A stretch of DNA of 64,000 bases from Laburnicola sp. R22_1 (Eukaryota > Ascomycota > Dothideomycetes > Pleosporales > Didymosphaeriaceae), in assembly GCA_014281115.1 (NCBI GenBank), contig JACONQ010000014.1, positions 992,001 to 1,056,000 of the forward strand. Direction: 5' to 3'. This document shows, piece after piece, positions 45,273 to 56,255 of this stretch (positions are counted from its first letter, which is position 1; each line of letters starts with the position of its first letter). The position numbers and the translations under genes are program-made. The notes under the pieces are model-generated. The model was not told where the DNA came from. It saw nothing but the letters and a program-made list of their open reading frames with translations, and made no database searches.

Positions 45273-47406
45273 CCGTGGGTCACCACCTCGTGCACGGCCC
45301 CACCTCGTGCACGGCCAACACCAAATCTCCCGCACTTTCAGAATCGCTTTACACCACCAATATACACCCAATGGAGGCTGCCCTAAAGTCGTTAAAATCG
45401 CTAAAGCTTAGAGAGAAGCCTAATTATACTCAGACTGCGAAAAAGTATAGTGTTAATCGAACGTTGCTGTCGAAGCGTCACCGCGGGGTTATCAGCAGCT
45501 ATGCGGAGAAAGTCGATAATATGCGCCTTCTCAACTCTACACAGGAAACTGAGCTTGTACAATATATTAATAAGCTCTGTGTACGAGGGCTACCACCTAC
45601 AAGGGAGATGATACGGAATTTCGCAGCAGAAATAGCAGGAAAAGAGCTAGGAAAAAACTAGGTTGATCGCTTTATTGCGCGGCATTACATTGAGCTTGTA
45701 TCTTGATGGGCATCCAGCATCAATTCCACACGCCACAGAGCTGACTCTGCCTTTAAATACGCCCTATATTTTAAGCTCCTAGACTAGAAGATAACTTAGT
45801 ACGATATCGAGGCTCGCAATATCTACAATATGGATGAGAAGGGCTTCTTAATTAGGGTGCTGTTAAAAATGAAGCGCGTGTTCTCCGGCCATTGATATGA
45901 TCACAGAGGCGTGAAACAAGCACTCTAGGACGGTAATAGGGAGTGTATAACTATGATAGCCTGTATTTGCGCTAATAGCAGCTATCTTACGCCTGCGCTG
46001 ATTTATTAGGCTGTTTCTGGCAAGATACAAGACTTATAGCTTTAGGATTTCAACCCTATAGAGCACAAAACCTTCTTCGCCTTATCGCCCAGTGGATGGA
46101 CTAACAACAAGCTAGGGCTCTTATGGCTTGAACAGGTGTTTAATCGCGAAACAAAAGCAAAGGCAAGACGATCATATTATTTACTTATCCTTAACAGCTA
46201 TAGCTCACATATATTGATGGAGTTTATTAAGTTTTGCGACAACAATCGGATTCTTCTGGCCATCTATCCTCCCCACGCTACCCACACCTTGCAGCCGCTT
46301 AACGTCTGCCTTTTTAAGCCCCTATTAACTGCCTACTTAAATAAGCTCTCTGAGTTCATGTATAGCTGTCAGGGCATCTCCGCGATTACAAAAAGAGACT
46401 TCTTCCGCTTGTTCTATAAGGCCTAGCATACAACGTTTAAGGAAAAGACGATCTTAATGGCTTTTTAAGTTACAGGGCTTTCGCCGTTAGACTTAGAGGC
46501 TATACTTAAGAAGTTTAAAATAGAAGAGACTGAGAGGCCCTTATTAAGCGATAGTACTACTTCCGTACTCAGCGCTTTAGATTGGAGAAAGATTGAGCGG
46601 TTACTGCGCCAGGTAGTGGAGGATATCTACGATTAACGCTCCCAACAGCTAAGCCAGACGATTCACGTGATAGCTGTACAAAAACAGCTCCTCCAGCATG
46701 AAAACAAGCGACTCAGAGGGGCCTTTGTTAATAAGAAGAAGCGCCGTCAACGTGGCAGGCCTCTATTACTTAAGGCACAGCAGGAGTATAATAGTGGAGC
46801 TATATTCTAGTCGCCATCTAAAGTTAAGGACGCCCGCGATCGCCAAGCACAAAAGGATGCCGACGAGCAGCTACTACAATAATAGAAGCCCGAGGAGATT
46901 AAGCGTAGGGAGCAGCAGAAGCAGGAGAAGGCTACTATGCTTAAAGAGAGGCAGCGCATGAGAGAGGTGGCCAAAGAAATACGCCTTCAAGAACAGCGCG
47001 AGAAGGCCGTGCAGCGCGAAGAAGCTAGGATCGCGCGCGAAGCCAAAAAGCAACTCTAATAAGATATACAATTCTCCAAAAAGGGTAATAGACGCCGTCA
47101 AAAGGCCTTTGCACCACCTCCTTAAGTCGCTGAGGAGACAGAGGATGTTGGTGTGGATATATCATCTGTAGTTGATGTGGTGCCTACACCTGGCCCTGCC
47201 ACGCGCACCCGCAAAGTACGCCTCCCACAGAGGTATCGCACGTAGTTTATCGTTACCAATTAATCAAATAGGTCCTTAAAAGCCCTCCACTAAAAAATCT
47301 CGCGATAATACAATATATATGCGACTCTACAGCTGCAAAAGTTGTGGGTGTGGGCATCTGGAAACCGTGCACCAGGTGGGGCCGTGCACCAGGTGGTGAC
47401 CCACGG
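45273..47406 (+). mobile_element. Pogo-like element family P3, copy 1
   Basis: 2134 bp between TA duplications (45271-45272 and 47407-47408). Inverted repeats of about 42 bp start CCGTGGGTCACCACCT and contain a CACCT(C/G)GTGCACGGCC unit twice. It is about 95% identical to the copy at 56805-58956. Transposase on the plus strand is heavily mutated. Confidence 0.92.
45371..47245 (+). pseudogene. Pogo-like transposase P3, copy 1, RIP-mutated
   Basis: Starts MEAALKSLKSLKL; helix-turn-helix (NYTQTAKKYSVNRTLLSKRHRG), LPPTREMIRNFAAEIAG, core YNMDEKGFLI, LILNSYSSH (Asn for Asp) and HTLQPLNVCLF (Asn for Asp), then a long K/R/E coiled-coil tail ending LPQRYRT. More than ten in-frame TAG/TGA codons, nearly all at expected TGG or CAG codons. 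About 625 codons originally. Confidence 0.88.
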
Positions 47407-47851
47407 TATGCTTCTGCAACTCACCTACAGGATGAGTGCTGGAATACGCGTATTACATCTTTGATGGCGGTCCCGGTATAAATAACGGATGGTTGAAGAA
47501 GCTCGGAACTGTGGCGTAGCGGGTCAATGAGTCGTGCTAGCTTCGCTAATGCGCGTATCCGGTTGCTGGTTGAGCTCTTATTGGTCGGCAATCGCTGCAC
47601 TAATTTCTACAATGGGTGAACGACCTTTCCCTGGGCGGCTTACACGAGTATTCCGGCGTGCAGGTCTCGAGATGGAAACGGATAGTTCAAGCGCATTGAT
47701 GCGCAAGTTCGAAGCCCATTTCGATATGCATATCTCGTCGTTTCTACTTTATATACGCGTATCTCTTCATTTTCCTTTATAACATGAAGATGACGCTCTT
47801 CTTGCAAAGCATTTATCCAATCATTAATCGAAATACAAAAGCCTGTTCACC

Positions 47852-48260
47852 ATGGCAAGCGGACAACCAGGTATTTGTTCCCACCACATCTCTTGCAGCA
47901 TCAAGACTAACATGGCACTACCCCAAAGTCCCAGGAAGTCTCTACATCTACGCGCCCAACAAACCGGTGTCCGTTGTCTTCACGCTCCTTTACGCCCTCA
48001 CTACAGCCGGACACATCTACCAGTGCCAGTATAGAACTTACCCTCACATCCATACGACCATAGCTCAAACAAAGCAGCCGCGACAAATCCTGGCGCCTAA
48101 TCGGCCTCCAACCTCTCTGCGCCGTGCTTTTCACAACCGGCTACGCACTCCGCTGCTACAGCGCATTCGACGGATACCTGTATGACGCACCCAACAAGAC
48201 CAACCTCATAGCCTTCATCGTCAGCCAAATATGCATATACATATGTCCGTACGTACTCCC
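47852..48260 (+). pseudogene. RTA1-like gene fragment
   Basis: Two short coding pieces: WHYPKVPGSLYIYAPNKPVSVVFTLLYALTTAGHIYQCQ (first membrane segments, at about 47919-48029) and, after a probable GTATAG intron, VLFTTGYALRCYSAFDG followed by NLIAFIVSQICIYICP. This order fits the first third of RTA1 family proteins. Nothing matching the remaining membrane segments follows before the next gene, so it is a truncated copy. It is diverged from the intact RTA1-like gene at 5762-6737. Confidence 0.5.
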
Positions 48261-48545
48261 ATCCGCAAAAGTAGGGTGCATTGGAGACAGGTGCCATGAG
48301 TCACCCCGCGTAGGGTCGAAAACTGCCTTATTTGCTTCGTCTTCAGACGTTGAGTTGTATTAAGATAGGGTATACATTGAACCAAGGTATTGAATGGGGC
48401 TAGGGCCCACCAGAAATCGTTTTTCGGATATGCTCCAAGGCAAAACAACACAGTTTGAGCTTCACGCAGATCTGATAGCTTCTATCAGCAGAATCAGCAG
48501 AGTAGCATCCGCGAGGAAACCACAAAAGACGGTTGGAAGATGGAA

Positions 48546-49568
48546 TTATAATTTGCTCTTCTGCTTACCCTTGGCGCGGGTTTCCTGTGCCATTCTTAGC
48601 AGCGCATACAGAGTCTGCATCCGCGGCATCTCGAACCCCCTTTCGCGGGCGATCCTAATCGGATTACCAAGAATAACCTCCAGCTCCATGGTCTTTCCTT
48701 GTTCCCAGTCGAGGGCCATGCTAGGCTTACTGCCGCTCGTATTCTTCTGTGTGCTCCGCAGTATTCGCTCTGGGGTGGCAAAGTCTTCGGGGAACGGCTT
48801 CCCTAGAAGCTTGGGGGCGGTAGCTAGAACCTCTTCCATGACGGCCTTCAAATGGATCGCAACTTCGGGGTCATTGGACATGGCGTTGTTTGAGACACCG
48901 CCTGCGAGTACGGACGACGGGTTCATGGAAGCGTTGATGGCGATCTTGTGCCAGCGGACGAGCTGGAGCTTGGCGTGGTCGTACGCTTCCGCGTCGTCAA
49001 TGCCACCTTCTTTCAGCAGCGCGATGAAGGCCTTGTTCTGCTCGGTTGCTCCCCGGTCTGTTTGTTTCGCGTCTCCTGTATCGAGATGAGGAAGGTAGGG
49101 CCCGCTGTTGATGCGCGTCCAGCGGTTGTGCTTGATGTGGCCAGGGCTCGTCTGCGCGCAGCTCGCAATGGTCACTGCGCTGCATATGCTGGCCTGTGGA
49201 AAGCGCTTTGCATACGGCGCCTCTACGCCCAGCCCGTTCTGGATCAGCACGATGGCGGTCCGGTCGCCCACCAAGCCCTCGAGTATCGCCGAATCGTCGC
49301 TCACGTCGGGCAGCGCCTTCGTGCTGACCACGATGTAGTCCCAGTGCACATTGCTTTTTCGCGCCTCGTCTGGATCTGCGAAGGTGTGCGTCGGAACGAA
49401 GGTGCAGTCGCCATACTGGGACGATGCCACCTGGAAGCCGTGCGCTTTGACCGCGCTGTAGTTGGAGCGACAGATGACGGAGACGTTGACACGGGAGGCG
49501 AGGGCAAGGCGCGACGCGTAGAAGGCGCCAATGGCACCGGCGCCGACGATGAGTATCTCGATGGCCAT
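48546..49568 (-). CDS. Ketopantoate reductase (ApbA/PanE)-like protein
   Basis: Single-exon gene of 340 aa, uninterrupted. The N-terminal Rossmann fold has L-I-V-G-A-G-A-I-G-A (residues 6-15) and VSVICRS; DYIVVSTKA and VLIQNGLGVE are typical family segments. The C-terminal helical domain contains K-L-Q-L-V-R-W-H-K-I-A-I-N-A-S-M-N-P, holding the conserved Lys and Asn of the active site, and MELEVILGNPIRIARERG. In fungi these paralogues reduce 2-keto acids with NADPH; whether this one makes pantoate cannot be told. Starts at the ATG MAIEILIVGAG at 49568. Confidence 0.9.
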   Translation of the reverse strand: MAIEILIVGAGAIGAFYASRLALASRVNVSVICRSNYSAVKAHGFQVASSQYGDCTFVPTHTFADPDEARKSNVHWDYIVVSTKALPDVSDDSAILEGLVGDRTAIVLIQNGLGVEAPYAKRFPQASICSAVTIASCAQTSPGHIKHNRWTRINSGPYLPHLDTGDAKQTDRGATEQNKAFIALLKEGGIDDAEAYDHAKLQLVRWHKIAINASMNPSSVLAGGVSNNAMSNDPEVAIHLKAVMEEVLATAPKLLGKPFPEDFATPERILRSTQKNTSGSKPSMALDWEQGKTMELEVILGNPIRIARERGFEMPRMQTLYALLRMAQETRAKGKQKSKL

Positions 49569-50853
49569 GGTGGGTGGATGCTACCATGGTAGGAAGAACA
49601 CGAGAGGTACGATGAAAACGATATCGGACTTGTTGATAGCTCCGCGATGAGCCTCGGCATCTGTGCGCTCATCGCGGCGCGGAGAAACCATCTCCCAGTC
49701 TGTTCCCTTCGTCCACGGGTACCCTCTACCCACGTCACCACCAGTCCTCACTTCCAGTCCCAAGTGCAATGCCAGAGTCCACGGCTTCGAGTTCAGCCTC
49801 AGGCTCTTCTCCACCATAACCGACCGATGCCTCTCGACGCCTCGGAACCTCTTTAGCCGTTCTCTCCCACACAACTGTCATTCTGATACCCTCGAAGCAC
49901 CAGCCTCGTGGACTACCTGAAGCAGACCGGCCTCGGCTGGCCAGGGCGCTTGGTTTCCAAACAAGGCGCCGTAGCGTCTGGGACATTCCCGTTTCTGCTA
50001 CGAAACGCGAAGTTGAAACGCTAGTCAATCAACGCCAAGGCTGAGATTGGCGAACAGCGATTGACGACGAGAAAACAGCGACTACGGCGCGGGAGACTTG
50101 GTGCTGTCTTGGCTGTAGCTTGTTACACGGGTAGAGGCTTGCTGTTGCCGGTTTGGGGCATCACAACGTACCAGGCTGTGCTGCTTCAACATCTTCGCCA
50201 CCTTCAACAGGACGTGTGCACGCAGCTGCCGGGATTGACAAATTCGGCACTTGCAAATCACGCGACAAAAGACACGAATACACGCCGCAGGCTCCAAAAA
50301 TGGCAACACCTGAAGCACCCCACACCCTATATCCGCAAACATTTCACGCTTCGAAACACCATCCGGTTTCTTATGCAGTCTGTCTTTTGGTGTACGTGCT
50401 TGCTCCCGTCGCCACTAAGCAGACCATGGCCAAGCGCATGGGAAACACGATACCACAGCCAAGCCTACCCTAGGCCCAACATGGAGGCTAGAAGCGCCCA
50501 CTTGGGCGCGTTTTACCTACTGCATAGACGTTGCATCCGAGAAAGGTGAATCAGATCCATGACCGCAATTGGTAGATCCCGTCAGAGTAGCCGGGAGGCG
50601 AGGAAACTAGCCGTCGGATCCCGCAAGAAGAAGAAACATCGTGAACATACAAGTAGGGCAGCCGCAGCGACTCTGGAAAGCATCATCCAGCATCAACATC
50701 CTCTCCTCTCTTCTCGTCTTTCTCATCTTTCTCATCTAATACAGCCTACAGCTAGTCTGAGGTTTTGGTTTCTATCTGTTTATCTTACCATTTTACTATA
50801 ATTTACAGGTTGATCCTTAACTTGTATACATCTTAACTTCCATCTCCATCAAA
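49569..50853. other. Intergenic
   Basis: About 1.3 kb. Overlapping ORFs of 60-160 aa on both strands without domain or signal peptide. A CT-rich stretch at 50695-50740 (tctcctctcttctcgtcttt) lies upstream of the Egh16-like gene, as often seen in promoters of well-expressed fungal genes. Confidence 0.4.
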
Positions 50854-51886
50854 ATGCGTTACTCCAGCCAGATCCTCCTCGCCGCAGGCCTTGCCACCTA
50901 TGTCTCCGGACACGGCATGGTCGTCCGAATCACCGGTGCCAACGGCGTCGTCATGCCCGGTCTCACTGTCGCTGACGGCACTCCCCGTGACTGCTCTTCC
51001 AAGTACGCTCACTCATTACCACAACAACATCAATCTTGCTAACAATATCACAGCGGCTGCGGTTCCCAGGCCGACACTGCCATCATCCGCGACCGCGAGA
51101 TCTCGTCCGGCGAGGCTGGCCCTCTCGGACGCACCCAGGGCAACGGCCCCGTGGACGCGGCCGTCATGGTCTCTGCCTTCATGGGTACTGGCGCTGCCGC
51201 ACCACCACCTACCAACCAGGGTGCTTCCGGCTCTGTTGGCGTTGAAGATGACATCCCGAACATGCCCGCTGGCGCCGGTGCCCAGAAGAGGCAGTTGCTT
51301 GGCAAGCTCCTCGGTGGTGGTGGTGGTGCTGGAGCTACCGGTATTGCTGGCCTTCTCGGTGGCGGTGGCACCAAGGCCGAGGGTCCCCCTGAGAGCGGTG
51401 TAGCTGCTGCTGCCGGCCAGGGTGCCACGAGCGGTCTGCCGACTGCCAACGCAGATGGCACTGTTGACATGACCTTCCGTCAGGTAGGCCTTCATCACCT
51501 CCTTGTCTCTCATCGCATCTAACCCGCAGCAGATCAACCAGGATGGCGCTGGTCCCTTCACTGCCGATGTCGACGGCACCTCCGGTGGAACTGACGAGGC
51601 GGCCATGCAGTCCGCTGAGGTCACCAAGGACGTCCCCGGCCTCGGTGTCCAGGGTATCTCCCTTGCCACCAGCACCGAATTCGACATGCAAATCAAGATG
51701 CCCGCCGGCATGACCTGCGATGCTACTGTTGCCGGTGTCCCCAACGTCTGCGTCGCCCGTGTGCGCAACGGCGCCGCTGCCGGTCCCTTCGGTGGCTCGG
51801 TTGCTTTCACCCAGTCTGCTGCTGCCCGCAAGAGGGCCATTGCCTACCGCCTCAAGAAGCGCATGGAGATTGGCAACATCCACTAA
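50854..51886 (+). CDS. Egh16-like secreted protein
   Basis: Exons 50854-51002, 51054-51483 and 51533-51886 (introns 51 and 49 bp), about 310 aa, uninterrupted. Signal peptide MRYSSQILLAAGLATYVSG, after which the mature protein begins H-G-M-V-V-R-I-T-G-A-N-G, the usual start of the Egh16/GEgh16/MAS3 family (PF11327). Further family features: NGCGSQADT, INQDGAGPFTADVDGTSGGTD, QMPAGMTC-like and VARVRNGAAAGPFGG, four Cys in total. A Gly/Ala-rich central segment (about residues 135-180) is variable. The third exon has a NAGNAG acceptor (gcagcag, 51527-51532), so one Gln may be alternatively included. Family members are induced during plant or insect host penetration in other fungi; role here inferred. 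Confidence 0.88.
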
Positions 51887-52469
51887 GTGCTAGGCCGTAC
51901 TAGATCTTTGGGATGTGGAGAGTTTGGAAAAGGATAATTGATGGGTGCTCTGGATGGTCGGGTGATATATATATACATAGTAGAGTGGGATTTACTTCTT
52001 AAGACATGCTGGTTTTTTTTAACAGTCGCTTTGGAATCGAATAGGTCTGGACCTAGAGATTACGATAGATGGCTATAAATCAAACGGCATCTTTATATTT
52101 GGCTTGCCTTTTTTGGTTGTGCATTGTATCCTCTTGTTGGAAAGGTTGAGAATTGACAACCTCACTGCCACGCCTTCGTAACACATAGTCTAGGTATTTG
52201 GCTGACATCAAGAACCATAATGCTAGGCATTGCCTTCACTTTTACCATTCCAGCCTCGGGCGTAATACGGCAAAATCTTTGTATACTTCAATTGAACTAA
52301 AGCCACTACTACTCATATTATCTTATCAAACATCTACTTCCCAAACAATAACTTGACCTCATCAATGACACCCGCATTTTCTAGTTTGCTCATCGCTTTG
52401 AAGAACTGTACTGACAAACGAGTACAACCTGATTGCGCAACGCTCGGCTCTAGGCTGGGAAGTGTAAAC

Positions 52470-52907
52470 TTATTCCAAAGGGAACTTTTTTTTTCTTTTT
52501 TTTCTTGGTGGCAGTGAAAGGGTACGCAGTGGAGGTGGTGTGGTGGGCGCGACAGATAGGACTGGAGCAGGCTGCAATGCTACTTTGATTACTTGGGGGC
52601 CACATGCAAGATTGATATAAGGTTCTGACAAGGCTGAAGGCTGGTGAGCGAATGGGTGTGGGGGAAAGGCATCTGATTTGCTAAGTAGAGCGGCGCTAAA
52701 GTGAGTTTGCTCCCGAAGGTCCATAATCCACCCACAAGGCTTTTCACTGCATTCTTTAGCCCAGGCGAGGAGTTCTTTGTGGTACGTGCAGGCGTAGGTA
52801 ACGGGGTTTTTGAAAAAGGCCTCCTGGTGTATGTTAGCGTAAAGAGCCGGGAAATGTGGGTTGTGTTTTGATTTTGATATGGGAGTCTCCATCGACGAGG
52901 CTTTCAA
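52470..52907 (-). CDS. Hypothetical 145-aa ORF
   Basis: MKASSMETPISKSKHNPHFP; one uninterrupted ORF with several Cys, His and Trp in the first 70 residues and a Pro/Lys-rich tail ending KKRKKKFPLE. No family recognised, no signal peptide. It stands alone between the Egh16-like gene and repeats. It could be a chance ORF. Confidence 0.25.
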   Translation of the reverse strand: MKASSMETPISKSKHNPHFPALYANIHQEAFFKNPVTYACTYHKELLAWAKECSEKPCGWIMDLREQTHFSAALLSKSDAFPPHPFAHQPSALSEPYINLACGPQVIKVALQPAPVLSVAPTTPPPLRTLSLPPRKKRKKKFPLE

Positions 52908-53664
52908 ACTTATTATGCGAGAGGGTAGTGGTTATTCTTGTTGGATGCCGGTCAGGCTAACAAGTTATCTCGTGATGTTCCTTGATATGAGGAGGAAGTA
53001 GGCATGTGCAAAAACGTAGTCATTTCCGCGAAAATTTTGCCTTTCTCTCGAAAAAAAAAAATGATATGGGAAAAGAGCTTTCAAGAGTATGGTTAGCAAT
53101 ATCTCGGTAACTGAAACTTTACAGGCACAAGCACAGGTTTGAAGTGACCACGCTTGCTTGAGCGTTTATTGTTGAGCGAATATGTTTTTGTGCGTCCTTC
53201 ACATGCCAGAACTGCCTTTTTTTTTCCAGTTGCTAACAAGAACGCCCGAGCACTTTAGGTCGTCAGGATAGTGTTTACGCGACGATATACGATACCGACG
53301 ACAATTGTAGGGAAAGTTGCCTAGATATGTCTCTGCTTCTTTTTCTGTCGTCCACTGTACATTTTTTTGGCCTTAAGACTGCTCCCGCAAGCATCTGTTA
53401 CTTGACTGCCGCTCGAAATGCCTAGGTATATTATCGCTTAATGGCTTATTGACAATGCTGCGTTTCACATTTCATCGCAAATGTAGGGTTTGGGGTATAG
53501 TGATTTCGCCGACTGTCAGTGGTGCGATGTAATACTATCAATCAGATAATATCCCACAGCTTATTAGCAACCTCGAGTAAACAGTGGTAACATTACGGCG
53601 AAACATAAAATTAAATAACCAATTTACGTAAGGTAGTTGTCTGCTAAGAGCTGGTACACAGAAA

Positions 53665-53735
53665 AAAAGGTTATAGCTAGATTTTCTTTTTTACCATAGT
53701 ATAGTTGCGGGATGCAGCTTTGTTCACAAAAAAAA
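53665..53735 (+). repeat. Dispersed repeat family E, copy 2
   Basis: Shares tagctagattttctt and catagtatagt with 5508-5580 and keeps more C/G, including gcgggatgcagctttg where the other copy is atagaatatagctttt. Confidence 0.45.
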
Positions 53736-53903
53736 ATGGTAGTTGTCCTATGCTAATGGTTGTAAGGTGTTGAAAGCGTGGAAGGATAGTAGAAGCGGAA
53801 CCAAACTGGGGAGCCGAAGTTCATTGCACAAATTGCAACTCTCACCCAAGTCCATATTTCTAACCTCTCATCGTTACACGTCAAAGACCCCATCCATAAT
53901 GCC

Positions 53904-54465
53904 TTGCACTTCTTCCGAGCACCCTTTCCTCCCTCGTTTTGCCGCACATTGCTGGCCGGTGCGACAATAGTGGCTTGCATCTGCAAATCCTACGTCGACT
54001 TCCGTCCAGCGCTTCTTTACTGCCTGTTTGTGTCAGCGGTACTCATATCCCTGGGAAAGGTCGCCATCACCATACAAAAGCGGGCCAACACCATTGCCGA
54101 GGCCAGTCCTCCATACGGTCTAAGACAGACATACGCGATACACCACTAGCCTTCATCGTTTTCTTCGAATGCGAACTATGCCGACTTCATTTTGTATCCA
54201 GGAAGTTCGATCATACGCCGTCCACGGTCCAGGAAACCCTCACCTCGACACCAGCCGAAACCCAATTTATGGACCGCTGGCGCGATCTTCATTACTACTG
54301 CATATTCCCAGACTCCGCAAACATGCCGTCATACGGCAAACCCATGGAAGTTGTCAAGTTCCACGCCGTTTTAATGCTCTACCTCATACTATATTTCGTA
54401 ATTGCGGGTTGCCTCAACCGTCCGGTCAAACGCCTAGTAAATCCAAATCCGAAAGGCGAGAACTA
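53904..54465 (+). pseudogene. Host membrane-protein gene, 5' part, cut by a transposon
   Basis: The plus strand encodes hydrophobic segments TLLAGATIVACICKSYVDF and ALLYCLFVSAVLISLGKVAI (53904-54149), then, after a one-base frame change near 54140, LAFIVFFECELCRLHFVSRK and FHAVLMLYLILYFVIAGCLN (to 54463). The last codon before the pogo insertion is followed by TA from the target duplication plus A of the element, which makes the stop TAA. Beyond the element at 56256 the same frame continues for 40 codons. Family not recognised; three or more membrane segments. The start codon is uncertain. Confidence 0.5.
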
Positions 54466-56255
54466 AGCTTGGCGACCTAGAAGCTGATCAAGCCTAGAAG
54501 CTGATCACCCCACCAAAACGCGCACCCCTTAGAAAAAGACGCGTATTTTATCAACGCCTATTGTAGCTGCCACTCTATACACATGGATTGAAAAGTAGTA
54601 TTAGCTGCTGCCCTCCCTGTAGTTGCGACACGTCTCTGAGCCCTAGGCCTAGAGTTCTGGGCCTCTGTAGCAGCAGCTTGATCAATTGCACGCTTGATAC
54701 TCTTAATATTGGCAAATCTCTGATTGTGATCAATAGTAACCCGTTTACGCTTCCTCTGAGAGCTAGTAGCCTCTAGTTGATATTGTAGTCGAGAGATTTC
54801 TGATTCCTGCCTTGCTGCTTGACTATTAGCAATAGCTATTATTGCCTTGCTTGCTTTCTGGAGTAGTCGGCGCGTAGGTTTTAATAGATTTTCTGACCTT
54901 TTAATAGCTTTCTGAGCCGCGTACACGTCCTGGGGTTTCTGAGGGGTGCGATAGAGCGTATCGATCGCGCTGACGTCCTGAGGTAGGCGTTGTGGCGTTA
55001 CTGGCCTGCCTATAACCTGTGAGGATTGAATCACCCGATTAGGATTGTAGGGAATAAAGCCAGCAGCGCGCCAGCTAGCCCAAATCACTTTCTCTAAGAG
55101 GCCTTCCTCTCTAGCTAGGTGGTAGTAGGAAATAAATCGCTCCTTCTTAATAGGCGCGGCGTCGTCGAGGCTCGCTAGGTCGCGTATTCGATTTCTATAG
55201 TTTGACTTAATAACTAAGAACCCTAATAGATCTAGTGGCTGTAGGAGGTGTGTTGAATAAGCTAGTAGAAATAGAAGGTGTACTCGAGCCTGCTTACAAG
55301 CCCAGAGGAAATTAATATGCACGTGGCTACTATACGCGTCGCAGAGAAGTAGTCGGTATTGACTACCTATAGGCGCTGTTCCTAGTAGAAAGAGCCGGCG
55401 CAACCACTTAAGGCCTATCTCCTGCGAGGTCCACCCATTCTCTGAGGTTGTATAGAGCCAATTTGGTATAGATGCCGGAAACCAGGTTGTCTGTAGGCTC
55501 TGGCCTTTGAATATAACGGCGCAGGGTAGCTTCCGCCCTATAGCTAATACAGCCTCAATTATTAAGACCCACTCGCGATTCTCTGGCGACTTGATATAAG
55601 CCTTCTTTTTCTGGCTATTTGCGAGCACTCTAGAGTTGACAACTACACCAAGGGCAATACTAGTCTCATCAATATTCCAGATATTCTCTGCCTGTATGCC
55701 CAGCCTGATTCTGACGCGCTCAAAGAGCTCAAGAAACGCGCGGATCTGTTCTGGAGTAGCTGCCTCAGCGCGACTAGTATCCAGCTTTCTCCCAATAACA
55801 GAGGCGACGCGTGGGTTGCGCTTAATAAAGTATAGTAGCCAGCGCTGGCCTAGAGGTTCGAGGTCGCCATTCATTTGAAGGATTCGGCTGGCCATTTCTC
55901 GCGCGCGCGCGTGTGAGGGAGGGTAGCCGGTTATATCCTGCTCAAGGATCCAGTCTACTAAGAAGCTCTCTTGCTCCGGTGTCAACCGCTGCTGGTGTTG
56001 GTGAGCAGCGCGTCGGCTAGCTGAGCCATGGATACGGGTCGAGAGAGTAGACTGAGGGATGCCGTACGCCCGAGCAGCTGCGCGCTGGCTAGTATAAATG
56101 CCTGCATTCAAATCGTCAATAGCTAATTGTATAGCCTGCTCGCGTACGTCCGTATTCATGAAGGGTGTTGATAGAAAACGCGTCTTTTCTGAGGGGTGTG
56201 CGTTTTGGTGGGGTGATCAGCTTCTAGGCCTGATCAGCTTCTAGGTCGCCAAGCT
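54466..56255 (-). mobile_element. Pogo-like element P2 with uninterrupted transposase
   Basis: 1790 bp between TA duplications (54464-54465 and 56256-56257). Inverted repeats of about 55 bp start AGCTTGGCGACCTAGAAGCT, nearly perfect, each with CCTAGAAGCTGATCA twice. The transposase gene occupies 54558-56159 on the minus strand without stops. Both ends and the coding region look intact, unlike every other element here, so it is young and possibly mobile. Confidence 0.95.
54558..56159 (-). CDS. Pogo/Fot1 transposase, DD35D, full length
   Basis: 533 aa. Start MNTDVREQAIQLA, then psq-type helix-turn-helix (SQRAAARAYGIPQSTLSTR, about 24-42), Tc5/CENP-B-like second DNA-binding domain (about 60-120), and DDE core with D164 (W-N-I-D-E-T), D274 (L-L-L-C-D-A-Y-S-S-H) and D310 (L-L-Q-P-L-D), 35 residues between the last two. 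The C-terminal 130 residues are basic and Gln/Ala-rich, with a KRKRKRV-like patch suiting nuclear import. It catalyses cut-and-paste transposition at TA sites by family. All three catalytic Asp are present; no RIP-type lesion is visible. Confidence 0.95.
   Translation of the reverse strand: MNTDVREQAIQLAIDDLNAGIYTSQRAAARAYGIPQSTLSTRIHGSASRRAAHQHQQRLTPEQESFLVDWILEQDITGYPPSHARAREMASRILQMNGDLEPLGQRWLLYFIKRNPRVASVIGRKLDTSRAEAATPEQIRAFLELFERVRIRLGIQAENIWNIDETSIALGVVVNSRVLANSQKKKAYIKSPENREWVLIIEAVLAIGRKLPCAVIFKGQSLQTTWFPASIPNWLYTTSENGWTSQEIGLKWLRRLFLLGTAPIGSQYRLLLCDAYSSHVHINFLWACKQARVHLLFLLAYSTHLLQPLDLLGFLVIKSNYRNRIRDLASLDDAAPIKKERFISYYHLAREEGLLEKVIWASWRAAGFIPYNPNRVIQSSQVIGRPVTPQRLPQDVSAIDTLYRTPQKPQDVYAAQKAIKRSENLLKPTRRLLQKASKAIIAIANSQAARQESEISRLQYQLEATSSQRKRKRVTIDHNQRFANIKSIKRAIDQAAATEAQNSRPRAQRRVATTGRAAANTTFQSMCIEWQLQ

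Larger units (their letters stand above)
51887..53903. other. Intergenic, AT-leaning
   Basis: About 2 kb without a confident gene. TATATATATA at 51965 and a poly-T run at 52015 follow the Egh16-like gene. A 145-aa ORF on the minus strand (52470-52907) has a coding-like first half but no recognisable family. Repeat family E copy 2 is at 53665-53735. Nothing else identified. Confidence 0.45.

Noticed and set aside
49569..50549. ORFs opposite and downstream of the PanE-like gene (up to 196 aa)
   Set aside because: They are shadows of the GC-rich PanE-like gene or short intergenic ORFs without domain evidence.
51016..51883. Large minus-strand ORFs (up to 274 aa) opposite the Egh16-like gene
   Set aside because: They are antisense shadows; the plus-strand gene has a signal peptide, introns and family motifs.
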